From JAIEOG01 sp964519985 (GTDB lineage: Bacteria; Bdellovibrionota; FAC87; UBA2466): a DNA stretch of 64,000 bases. The notes under the pieces were generated by a model. The model made no database searches. It saw only the letters and a program-made list of their open reading frames with translations, and was not told the origin of the DNA. The DNA is taken from the NCBI GenBank assembly GCA_964519985.1, contig CAZFMF010000013.1, positions 1-64,000 on the forward strand, written 5' to 3'. Position 1 is the first letter of the stretch, and every line of letters begins with the position of its first letter. The translations under genes were made by a program, and so were the position numbers. Below are positions 15,693 through 23,083 of this stretch, piece after piece.

Positions 15693-17528
15693 ATGGAGTT
15701 CCAAGCAAAACGGGCTTTGGTTTTCGGTTTTTTGTTGTTTTCCGGTTTCGCACATGCGGAGAGTCTCGATGCGTGCGGGCAGGCGCTGGTCGAAAACCAC
15801 TCGGCCAACGGTCCGATTTGGCGGCCGGTAGAATTGTCCTATCTCGCGCAAGGCACCTACGACGATCCCTTTGACCGCAACCGGGTGCAGTTTTCCGGGC
15901 GGTTCACTTCTCCCACCGGCAAGGTGCTCACGATGCCCGGGTACTGGAACGGGCAGAACGTCTGGAAGATCCGTTTCGCTCCTACCGAAGCGGGGACCTG
16001 GAAAATCCAAACCCGCGTGATCGTTTCGACGGACGGGGTCACCTTTACCGTCGGCAACGACCCCGGCCTGGATTCCGATGATGGGACGTTGAATATCGAT
16101 CCCGCGCCCGCCAACGGCCATCCGCTTTATCGTCACGGTGGCTTTTTGAAGGCATCCAAGAATGGGCACCAGCTGACCTACTACAACGGCACGCCCTTTT
16201 ATTGGCTCGGGGATACCTGGTGGAACTTTCCGTCGCGCGACACCCTTTTTGATACGACCGACCCTTTGAAAGTGAGTTTTAAAAAGCTCGTCGATACGCG
16301 GGTGGCGCAGGGCTATACCGTCTACCAAGCGCACGGCTTGCAGCAGGCCGTTCCGGGAACGGCAACTCCGGTCAGCGTCTTTTCGGCCGTCGATGCCACC
16401 AGCGATTTCGGGAAGCGATTTGGAATGGGCTATTGGTGTCAGAACGATCAGTACATCCAGTATGCCGCTTCGCCCACGAAGGGTCTCATTGGCTACATCG
16501 GTTTCGGAACCGGTGCGCAAATGGATGCGTACAGCACCGATCAGCTGAAGCGGGTTTTTGCGTACTACTTTGCCCGCTACGGGGCGTACCCAATCTCCTT
16601 CTTGCTCACGCAAGAGTACAATGTCACGCCGATCGCCGGACGCATCGCGAAGTGGGATGAAGTGGGGCAAATGCTCTACGATCTGGATCCTTACAAGCGG
16701 GCATTAACCGCGCACCCTTCGGTGCCGAGTGGCGATGCTAAGGAATTTTGGAATAAGCCCTGGATGGCGCTGATCCTCGCCCAGGGAGGCCATTTCGTTT
16801 ATCCGAGTTTGAGCACACGGGAGAAGTACTACCAAGATGCCTACGCGACCGGTAAGCCGTTCGTGCAATCGGAACACAACTACGAGGGGTTCCAAAAAAA
16901 CGACGCGAAGGGCACACCCACTTTCCGCGCCGACGCGCAAATGGTGCGTTGGACGGCTATCGCCGCCTACCAATACGGCGCGGCGGGTTTCACTTACGGG
17001 GCTCAAGGCCTTTACGGTTCCATCGTCGATGCGAGCAAGCCGGGAACGACCGCTAACTGGGGGCCGGTGCTCACTTGGAAACAAGGTCTGGAGAGTCCGT
17101 TGGGATTGGAAGCGAGTGGAAAGCCGGTAAAATCAGCGGGAGCGAACTACCTCACCGTGCTCAAAGGGCTCTACCAATCGCACTACATCAATCGGATGTT
17201 ACCCGTGAACGAAGCGTTGATGATTCGGACGCGGCAGACGGCGTTGCTGCGCAATGACGGCGTTTACCTGGTCTACTACAATCCTTGGATTTACGGGCTT
17301 ACCGCGCCCACGAGCAACACCAACACTTTGGTTCTGCCCGCGGGCAATACCACCGCGCTCTACGACGCCGAACTGATCGATCCGAGCGATCGCTCGTCGA
17401 TCGGTCGTGCCTTCACGATCTCGGCGACGATAGACAGTAAAGGGCGCCGAGTGCTCGCGATTCCGGCGTCGCGGGATCTGGGCATGAATACGAATGAGGA
17501 TTTCTTTTTGCGGCTCACGCCGCGCTAG
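15693..17528 (+). CDS. Exported GH140-like glycoside hydrolase (DUF5060 + DUF4038)
   Basis: This 611-residue protein has GGGG before the ATG. MEFQAKRALVFGFLLFSGF ending AHA is a signal peptide. Residues 35-110 resemble the DUF5060 beta-sandwich (WRPVELSYLAQGTYDDPF..., GYWNGQNVWKIRFAPTEAG). From about 147 on, RHGGFLKASKNGHQL and FYWLGDTWW match the DUF4038 TIM barrel of apiosidase-like (GH140) enzymes. SFLLTQEYNV and FVQSEHNYEG offer the acidic catalytic candidates. A small C-terminal beta domain closes the chain. It probably hydrolyses a plant or bacterial side-chain sugar outside the cytoplasm; the exact substrate is unknown. It overlaps the convergent regulator gene by four bases. Confidence 0.85.
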   Translation: MEFQAKRALVFGFLLFSGFAHAESLDACGQALVENHSANGPIWRPVELSYLAQGTYDDPFDRNRVQFSGRFTSPTGKVLTMPGYWNGQNVWKIRFAPTEAGTWKIQTRVIVSTDGVTFTVGNDPGLDSDDGTLNIDPAPANGHPLYRHGGFLKASKNGHQLTYYNGTPFYWLGDTWWNFPSRDTLFDTTDPLKVSFKKLVDTRVAQGYTVYQAHGLQQAVPGTATPVSVFSAVDATSDFGKRFGMGYWCQNDQYIQYAASPTKGLIGYIGFGTGAQMDAYSTDQLKRVFAYYFARYGAYPISFLLTQEYNVTPIAGRIAKWDEVGQMLYDLDPYKRALTAHPSVPSGDAKEFWNKPWMALILAQGGHFVYPSLSTREKYYQDAYATGKPFVQSEHNYEGFQKNDAKGTPTFRADAQMVRWTAIAAYQYGAAGFTYGAQGLYGSIVDASKPGTTANWGPVLTWKQGLESPLGLEASGKPVKSAGANYLTVLKGLYQSHYINRMLPVNEALMIRTRQTALLRNDGVYLVYYNPWIYGLTAPTSNTNTLVLPAGNTTALYDAELIDPSDRSSIGRAFTISATIDSKGRRVLAIPASRDLGMNTNEDFFLRLTPR

Positions 17529-18340
17529 ACTTTGAACCAATCCAGGTTCAAGCAGCTGAGCTCTTCGGCCGGCGATTCATCGACGATACGGCTGAATTCC
17601 CCGATAAACTGCGAGGTGAGCCGGCGCAATTTTTGCCGGTCTGCTTCACCCGCCGTGAAAGGGCAGGTGAAAGAGATAAAGGGCTCCTTCTGTCTTGGCA
17701 GGCATTCCAACGCCTTGACGCGCCAATTCAGATGGTGGCGCAAAACGTGGGGGGAGTCGGCCGGCACGTGAGTCCGCGCCACTTTCATCACCAAACGTCC
17801 GTCCTTCAGTTCGCAAAGTCCCCGGGAAAGCAGAAAGCGTACCACTTCTCCGACCAGTCGGGGCGATAGATTCAGTTGCGCCCCCACCGCTTCGGGAGAT
17901 TGGTACTTTTCGATCGAGGTGAGTAAGCGGATCGCACTCACATACCACTGCGAATAGAACTCCGACTTGTCTTCTTCCTGAAGAGTGGCCTGCGGTTTTA
18001 CCCGACTGGAAGGCCGCTCCCATTTCGATCGCATTGCTTTGAGTTTGCGATCGTAAAACCGGCGCATGGCTTGTGTGCCGGCGCGATCGCGTACGATGCA
18101 AGTCAGCAGGTAGTCCGTCTCTTCCTCGTCCAAGCCAAAACTATCGGCGAGCAGGTACCCTTGTTCGAGGGTGAGGTGTTTGTCGCCGCGAAAAACTTGG
18201 CTGATGAACGAAGTATGGACATTGATGTGTTCGGCAAGTCGTTTGTACTGCCCACGTCCTTCACTGGGCATCGCTTGAATGCGTTGAGTCACAAACGCTT
18301 TGTAACAATCAAACTCGAAGATCTTCGGGGAGACATTCAC
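17525..18340 (-). CDS. TIGR02147 family protein (DUF4423), probable regulator
   Basis: This 271-residue protein starts at GTG. Residues 10-75 contain a Cro/XRE-like helix-turn-helix (YKRLAEHINVHTSFISQVFRG, then LTLEQGYLLADSFGLDEEETDYLL). The remainder, with EFYSQWYVSAIRLL and QLNLSPRLVGEVVRFLLSRGLC, is the DUF4423 domain. Families of this type are expanded in Bdellovibrio, Fibrobacter and related bacteria and probably act as transcriptional regulators. It is divergent from the small exported protein and metalloprotease genes at 18460-20020; inverted repeats lie in the shared 119-base gap, so control of that pair is a reasonable inference. Confidence 0.85.
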   Translation of the reverse strand: MNVSPKIFEFDCYKAFVTQRIQAMPSEGRGQYKRLAEHINVHTSFISQVFRGDKHLTLEQGYLLADSFGLDEEETDYLLTCIVRDRAGTQAMRRFYDRKLKAMRSKWERPSSRVKPQATLQEEDKSEFYSQWYVSAIRLLTSIEKYQSPEAVGAQLNLSPRLVGEVVRFLLSRGLCELKDGRLVMKVARTHVPADSPHVLRHHLNWRVKALECLPRQKEPFISFTCPFTAGEADRQKLRRLTSQFIGEFSRIVDESPAEELSCLNLDWFKV

Positions 18341-18348
18341 ACGGCTAG

Positions 18349-18439
18349 TTTACCGCAGGGTAAATAAGATCGTTGTTTTTTAATTTAATAAATCTATCGG
18401 CGGAAAGCGCAAACGCCGTATGATTTCTATAACAACGAT
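18349..18439. promoter_or_regulatory. Divergent intergenic region with inverted repeats
   Basis: TTTACCGCAGGGTAAA (18349-18364) is a perfect 6+6 palindrome with a four-base centre. ATCGTTGTT (18369-18377) and AACAACGAT (18431-18439) form a perfect 9-base inverted repeat flanking an AT-rich stretch. The arrangement between a helix-turn-helix gene and its divergent neighbours suggests operator sites. Confidence 0.45.
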
Positions 18440-18459
18440 TCTTCACGAGGAGACCGATC

Positions 18460-18903
18460 ATGAAAAATATTTTAGTCGTCGCTTCGGTATTTTTGGTTAG
18501 CGCGACTGGGTTAGCGATTCCAAAGACGTGTCCCGATTTGTCCGGAGACTGGGTGGGAAAGTGTTCGTTCTCTCAACTTGAAATCAATATCAAGCAATCG
18601 GGGTGCAGCCAGATTTCCATCAACGACGAAGTCTTGGCCGTGGAGGTTTTTTCCAATGAACCTTTTAAAGCGCCTCTAAGCGGTTTCCGAACGACTTACG
18701 TCGAATGGCAAGGCGACGCGCTGACTCTGCATACCGCCGAGTTGAGAAAGGATCCGGCCTCGAAATGGCAAATGACACCGAGGGCCACCATCGCGACGTA
18801 CCAGCTATGGGCGGATGGCACGCTTCGCCGGAACGGTTCGCATAGTAACGCGGTCAGTTCGGGTGGTTCGCATTGTGTACTGAACAAAATCAACATTCCG
18901 TAA
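18460..18903 (+). CDS. Small exported hypothetical protein
   Basis: This 147-residue protein starts at an ATG with GAGGAG upstream. MKNILVVASVFLVSATGLA is a signal peptide. The mature 128 residues contain four or five cysteines (CPDLSGDWVGKC near the start, SHCVLNK near the end) and a lipocalin- or META-like opening SGDWVGKCSF, but no family is certain. It is followed after 16 bases by the metalloprotease gene, so the two are probably co-transcribed. It may be a partner or inhibitor of the protease; that is speculation from position only. Confidence 0.7.
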   Translation: MKNILVVASVFLVSATGLAIPKTCPDLSGDWVGKCSFSQLEINIKQSGCSQISINDEVLAVEVFSNEPFKAPLSGFRTTYVEWQGDALTLHTAELRKDPASKWQMTPRATIATYQLWADGTLRRNGSHSNAVSSGGSHCVLNKINIP

Positions 18904-18919
18904 ACTAGACGGGGGAAAA

Positions 18920-20020
18920 ATGAAAAACACTTGGGGAAAAATCATGGGTAGCGCGGCAATATCGTGTCTCGCGGCGTTCGCCGGCGGGGCGGATGGCGGT
19001 GGAGGAGACACCCAGTCGCTTGTGGCGACGGCATGGTACGCCGCGGTCCGGCCAATCTACTACTGTATCGAGGTCGATCGCGATTTTGGCATCGGTGCAG
19101 CGGAAGCGGATCGCGCTTTTCGCGATGCGGTGAAAACCTGGGACGTCTATTTGAACAACTTTCTGGGCTATCGTGACCACATCAATACCAACTACCAGGC
19201 GGCACCTCGCTGCGGGGGCTGGGAGGATCTTACGATCTATTTAGGGGTAGCGAATCCAAAAGTGGAAGCGGCCGCAAAGCACTACCAAGCGCCGATCGCA
19301 TTCGCCGAGCGCCTTTCGTACGACCATACGACGAATTGGGGCAAAGGGTTTATTTGGGTGAAGAAAGGGAAAGAAAGCCTCGGCACATTCGATCGGGTTC
19401 CCGATTGGGCCGCGCCGCACCGTTTGAAGGCCATGTTGCTTCATGAGTTGGGGCACGTGCTCGGTTGCCCACACATTGAAGGTACGGTGATGGATACGGA
19501 GTTTGCGAATCTGCTGATGAATGCCGACGACGACCTCCGGGCGCAACGGCTGGCGCGCATCGACGGAAGAGTGCAGCTTCTACCCAACTTCCGCGGCGTC
19601 AACACGTACGAAGGGCAGTTGGGACCGGACGACAAGCGCGCGGCCGAAAACACCTTTCAGCGCATCTTTGGCCGCAAACCGGTCGGCGAGGTGAAGGCGA
19701 AGCTGGAAGTCGGGGTCAACGAGAGGACGGGGTTCCCCGTCACGTTAACCGCCACCGATGGCAAAGGAACTGAGAGTGTGGTTTTTCAATTCCCGGACTC
19801 GGAGATCTTATTTAATATCGGGCCCCGCGTCTTCGTCCAGGAGGGCGACTTTGGCCATCGATCCGAGGCTATATATGGACGGATGGCACTTGCGCACTAC
19901 ACGAAAGGCTCTCAGAACTACACCATCAGCTATGAATTCAATAGCAGTCGGGCGTTTCCAGTGCGTCTGCGCTACTACTGGAATGGCGTGGATCTGACGT
20001 TGTTCCGAGTCAATCCCTAA
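18920..20020 (+). CDS. Exported matrixin-like zinc metalloprotease
   Basis: This 366-residue protein has the leader MKNTWGKIMGSAAISCLAAF, with a cysteine at 16 that could be lipidated although the lipobox is poor. HELGHVLGCPH (H175, E176, H179, H185) is the metzincin zinc motif, with IEGTVMD after it as a probable Met-turn. Upstream, FRDAVKTWDVYLNNFLGYRD resembles the matrixin helix that packs on the active site. The C-terminal 150 residues are beta-rich and unassigned. It lies 16 bases after a small exported protein and is divergent from a TIGR02147 regulator. Probable role: extracellular proteolysis; target unknown. Confidence 0.8.
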   Translation: MKNTWGKIMGSAAISCLAAFAGGADGGGGDTQSLVATAWYAAVRPIYYCIEVDRDFGIGAAEADRAFRDAVKTWDVYLNNFLGYRDHINTNYQAAPRCGGWEDLTIYLGVANPKVEAAAKHYQAPIAFAERLSYDHTTNWGKGFIWVKKGKESLGTFDRVPDWAAPHRLKAMLLHELGHVLGCPHIEGTVMDTEFANLLMNADDDLRAQRLARIDGRVQLLPNFRGVNTYEGQLGPDDKRAAENTFQRIFGRKPVGEVKAKLEVGVNERTGFPVTLTATDGKGTESVVFQFPDSEILFNIGPRVFVQEGDFGHRSEAIYGRMALAHYTKGSQNYTISYEFNSSRAFPVRLRYYWNGVDLTLFRVNP

Positions 20021-20047
20021 CTTTCCGAGTAGAGCTTGACGGGCGAC

Positions 20048-20082
20048 GGGCGGCATCCGACTTTGAAAGTCGTATGCCGCCC
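20048..20082 (+). promoter_or_regulatory. Long hairpin that contains the start codon of the next gene
   Basis: GGGCGGCAT pairs with ATGCCGCCC and, inside one C-T mismatch, CGACTTT pairs with AAAGTCG around a single G. The ATG at 20074 is in the 3' arm. No T-run follows. It could repress translation, or the real start could be further downstream. Confidence 0.5.
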
Positions 20083-20961
20083 GAGCTCGTTCAAGAACGC
20101 CAACTGCTCCTCGCTCAACGCGATCGCAACGCCCGACGGCGTGAACGTTTGATCTATTCGGCCGCGCAGCTGGGTAAGTTTATTCCGTTTGGTTGGCGGC
20201 GGGCGCTGGCGACTAGGCATCCTCGCTTTGGCTACTTGCTGGCACGCGAGCGAGAGGTGATCTTCGATCGTTACCTGGGCGAATACCGTGTGCGCATCGA
20301 TGTGTTGCGCGCGATTGAACGCGAGATGTTGAGCAATGCGTACGAGACGCCATTGCGCGAGAGCCTCGCACCGCAGATCCAAAGCGGCGGGGTAGTGCTC
20401 GATATCGGCGCCAATGTCGGCGCTCTTTCGCTATTTTTTGCGCAGCGGGTGGGACCGTCGGGGCGGGTCATTGCCTTTGAGCCGGGTTTTCCTTTTTTCG
20501 AGCGTTTGAAGGGCAATCTTGCGTTGAATGGGCCACGGCTTGCCCACGTTGAGCCCCACAATCTCGGCCTCGGGGAAAAAGAAGGGCAGCTCTTCTGGCA
20601 GGAAGACCCATCGTTTCCGGGCAATGCGACGCTGACGTTACCGACCGGCACCGCCGTGCCGGTCACCACCCTCGATCTTTTTCAATCCCGGCATCCGATC
20701 GATCGCTGCGACTTCATTAAAATCGATGTTGAGGGCATGGAGCTCGAAGTCTTGCGGGGGGCCGAGGCATTTGTCGCGCGTTTTCGCCCCCTGATTGCGC
20801 TGGAAGCGATCATGGAATTCGAAGCGTCGTGCGGGAAGCCGATTCGCCGCGAAATGGAGGCCTTGCTCAAGCGCTGGGGTTACCGGCTGGAAGATGCCAT
20901 TACCCGCGTCCCGGTGGCTTATCCGCATCTGCCGGCGATGGTACTGGCTCGGCCGAATTGA
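20074..20961 (+). CDS. FkbM family methyltransferase
   Basis: This 295-residue protein has VVLDIGANVGALSLFFAQRV (motif I, about residues 109-128), VIAFEPGFPFFERL with the ribose-binding acidic residue, and DFIKIDVEGMELEVLRGA, the diagnostic FkbM segment near residue 214. FkbM proteins O-methylate sugars or polyketides. The first 90 residues are basic and helical. No Shine-Dalgarno precedes the ATG, which is buried in a hairpin, so the start is uncertain. The last 62 bases overlap the 3' end of the convergent DUF2490-like gene. Confidence 0.88.
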   Translation: MPPELVQERQLLLAQRDRNARRRERLIYSAAQLGKFIPFGWRRALATRHPRFGYLLAREREVIFDRYLGEYRVRIDVLRAIEREMLSNAYETPLRESLAPQIQSGGVVLDIGANVGALSLFFAQRVGPSGRVIAFEPGFPFFERLKGNLALNGPRLAHVEPHNLGLGEKEGQLFWQEDPSFPGNATLTLPTGTAVPVTTLDLFQSRHPIDRCDFIKIDVEGMELEVLRGAEAFVARFRPLIALEAIMEFEASCGKPIRREMEALLKRWGYRLEDAITRVPVAYPHLPAMVLARPN

Positions 20962-21592
20962 GCTGCCAGTAAAGCGATACCGCGAGCACATGGTTGGCGA
21001 TCACGCCGCCGCCGTGGCTGACCAACACATTCAGGTAACCGCTTTGCAATCGTAGTCCCTCTCGGAGCGTGAACTCCGGTCCGAAAAAAAAGCGATTCTG
21101 ATCAAACCCGCGCGAAACAACGGCATTTCCGTTGAGTGAAAAAAAGGCTTCGTCCCAAAGGACGAGGCCCCACGTGTCGTTGAAGGCGTAAGTGAGGCGG
21201 GCGAGTTCGCGCCAACGCCAGAGTATGGCGCCGCTGCCGGCGATGAAACGGTTTTCCATTCGGAAACGGAAGGTGAGCGTCCACGCGCCCCACGCGTACT
21301 CGGCCAAAGCTTGCTGCCAGAAACGGTGCTCATCCCGAAAAGTCGGATAGAACGTCGGTGTCCAGGCGTAACCGAGCCAGAGCGAATGGCGCTTCCCGAT
21401 CTGGTAGCCGACCGAGGGGCGAACGAGGAGGCGGTCTTGCCCGTAGCTATTCTCGGAAAAGCGATCCTGTAGCTCGAACGCTCCGAGCCAGTTTTCCCCC
21501 CAGGAAGTATTGAGATGACCGGCAAGCCAGGTTTCAAAATCGGCGCGGGCCGGCCAGGCAACGAGAACGAATAAGAGTGCAGCGCGTTTCAT
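20900..21592 (-). CDS. DUF2490-like outer-membrane protein
   Basis: The frame is longer, but the ATG at 21592 gives MKRAALLFVLVAWPARA-DFETW, a signal peptide directly followed by the DUF2490 opening (FETWLAGHLNTSWGENW...FELQDRFSENS). The 230-residue product then shows typical alternating strands (LLVRPSVGYQIGKRHSLWLGY, TLTFRFRMENRF, VLWDEAFFSLN). DUF2490 proteins are small outer-membrane barrels of unknown role. The start overlaps the stop of the upstream GT87-like gene as ATGA, so the two are coupled. Confidence 0.8.
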   Translation of the reverse strand: MKRAALLFVLVAWPARADFETWLAGHLNTSWGENWLGAFELQDRFSENSYGQDRLLVRPSVGYQIGKRHSLWLGYAWTPTFYPTFRDEHRFWQQALAEYAWGAWTLTFRFRMENRFIAGSGAILWRWRELARLTYAFNDTWGLVLWDEAFFSLNGNAVVSRGFDQNRFFFGPEFTLREGLRLQSGYLNVLVSHGGGVIANHVLAVSLYWQLNSAEPVPSPADADKPPGRG

Positions 21593-22743
21593 TGGGATAT
21601 TTTGTACCGCGATGCGATCCGAACGCAAAGCACCCAGAGGGCGAGAATCGCGAGGAAGACGCTTTGGTGGGATTCCAATGCGACGAAAATTGCGTCACCC
21701 ACCAGATCGCGGGGACTCAACCCTAAAAAGACCGCTAGCCCGAGGATTGCGCGGCGTTCATATCGCGTCGCGAAGACCCAGGCGATGGGGATGATGGCCC
21801 AGAGAATGGAGTAGGTGTGTTGCCAAGGCAGGGGAGAGCTCATCAGAGCCCAAAGGACCCATAGCGCGCTCGCAAAAAAGAGCCGGACGGGATCGCGAGC
21901 GGCTTCCGCGAGTGAAAAACGGGGCAGACGCCAAAACGCCCAAAGTCCGAATGGAACGGCGAGCGACAGCGCAATTAAGGATCGGGATTCCCAACCCAGG
22001 AAGGTCGAGGCCAACGGAAAAAAACCTTGGAGGGTAAAACCCTGGGCGGTCACGAATTGGTACTTTGCCGTGACCCGCATCTGCTCCCACCACTTCAGCC
22101 AGAGCCAAGGGTTGGGAATCAGGACCAGGACCGCGCCGGCCAGCGCGAGCGCTTGAAAGGTGCGCCGATCGCGCCAACGAAAGACGGTAAGACAGACCAG
22201 CGAGTGCACTTTGGCGCAGACCGAAAGCGCGACCGCGAGAGGCGTTAAAAAAGTGCCGCGGCGTCTCGGCACGAGGTAGGCGCTGAGGATCAATCCCATC
22301 GTGACGAAAAGACCGAAGTTGCTATCGCGAAATTCTCCGTCGACAAAACGGGCGGAACCGAGGAAGGCCACGGCCACCCCGGTCCAAAAGGTCCCGCTCG
22401 GTGCGCGGGTACGCAAGAGGCCCCAGAGCAACCAAGGAATCGCGCACGCGATGGCCCAATGCACGAAACAGTACGCCCACCGCGCCACCGAATGAGGCAG
22501 CAGGGCGACCCCTCCGAAGGGCAGGACGGTAATCGGCGCGTACTTGAAGGCGTAGTCGACTTCATCGACGTAAAAAGGGTTTCCCTGCAGTAGCCGCTCA
22601 CCGGCTTTATAATACGCGTTAAAATCCCGGCCTCCGCCGCGTTGTTGGTGGGTGACGGCGCTAAACGCAAAGGCGAGAGCGCAAAAGATCCAAATTCCCC
22701 AAATGGCGCGATGCCAAAGCGGTAACGACTTAGTGATGGCCAC
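21589..22743 (-). CDS. GT87-like membrane glycosyltransferase
   Basis: I chose the GTG at 22743 (384 residues) because longer versions would run through the preceding lipoprotein gene in a basic, low-quality sequence. The chain has about ten membrane spans. The first loop contains GGGRDFNAYYKAGERLLQGNPFY, the DF/Y-x-A motif of GT87 (DUF2029) mannosyltransferase-like proteins, followed by YKYAPITVLPFG-type sequence. GT87/GT-C enzymes use polyprenyl-phosphate sugars on the outer face of the inner membrane. The acceptor is unknown. It is coupled to the following DUF2490-like gene and overlaps the preceding lipoprotein gene by about 14 bases. Confidence 0.8.
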   Translation of the reverse strand: MAITKSLPLWHRAIWGIWIFCALAFAFSAVTHQQRGGGRDFNAYYKAGERLLQGNPFYVDEVDYAFKYAPITVLPFGGVALLPHSVARWAYCFVHWAIACAIPWLLWGLLRTRAPSGTFWTGVAVAFLGSARFVDGEFRDSNFGLFVTMGLILSAYLVPRRRGTFLTPLAVALSVCAKVHSLVCLTVFRWRDRRTFQALALAGAVLVLIPNPWLWLKWWEQMRVTAKYQFVTAQGFTLQGFFPLASTFLGWESRSLIALSLAVPFGLWAFWRLPRFSLAEAARDPVRLFFASALWVLWALMSSPLPWQHTYSILWAIIPIAWVFATRYERRAILGLAVFLGLSPRDLVGDAIFVALESHQSVFLAILALWVLCVRIASRYKISQ

Positions 22744-23083
22744 CACCGCCACCCGCGGCGGGTTCCGCCACCGACGTGTCGCCGAGGCGGAGCAATTGTT
22801 CCTTCGTCCGCCCAATTCGGGAACGCAGCAATTCCTTCTCTTCGCCGAGCGAGGAGGCCGCCATGGGGTCATCCTTTGCGGTCTTGATCTCGAGTTCAAG
22901 ATCGCCCATGCGTTTCTGGGCCGCCTCGAGTTGCTTGCGCAGGCGCGGGATATCGGGATGCTCCTGCTTTTTCTCGCAAGCCGTTATGACGGCTAGTCCT
23001 ATCCATCCCATCACGGCCCACCGCAGCAAGCGGCGGTGAAGAAAGTTTGTTTTAGTTGAGCGGGAAGTTAAACTGGTTTCCAT
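22730..23083 (-). CDS. Small coiled-coil lipoprotein
   Basis: With the ATG at 23083 the product is 117 residues: a basic n-region (HRRLLR), a hydrophobic core and a lipobox ending VITAC. Then a charged heptad-rich stretch follows (about residues 42-90, for example IPRLRKQLEAAQKRMGDLELEI) that is probably a coiled coil, and a Gly/His tail. The start is uncertain: this ATG overlaps the divergent lytic transglycosylase start as CATG, and neither gene has an obvious Shine-Dalgarno. A start at 23011 would remove the basic n-region. Function unknown. Confidence 0.6.
   Translation of the reverse strand: METSLTSRSTKTNFLHRRLLRWAVMGWIGLAVITACEKKQEHPDIPRLRKQLEAAQKRMGDLELEIKTAKDDPMAASSLGEEKELLRSRIGRTKEQLLRLGDTSVAEPAAGGGGGHH

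Noticed and set aside
15654..16670. Minus-strand frame of 338 codons opposite the GH140-like gene
   Set aside because: Composition is that of an antisense shadow; the plus-strand gene has clear domains.
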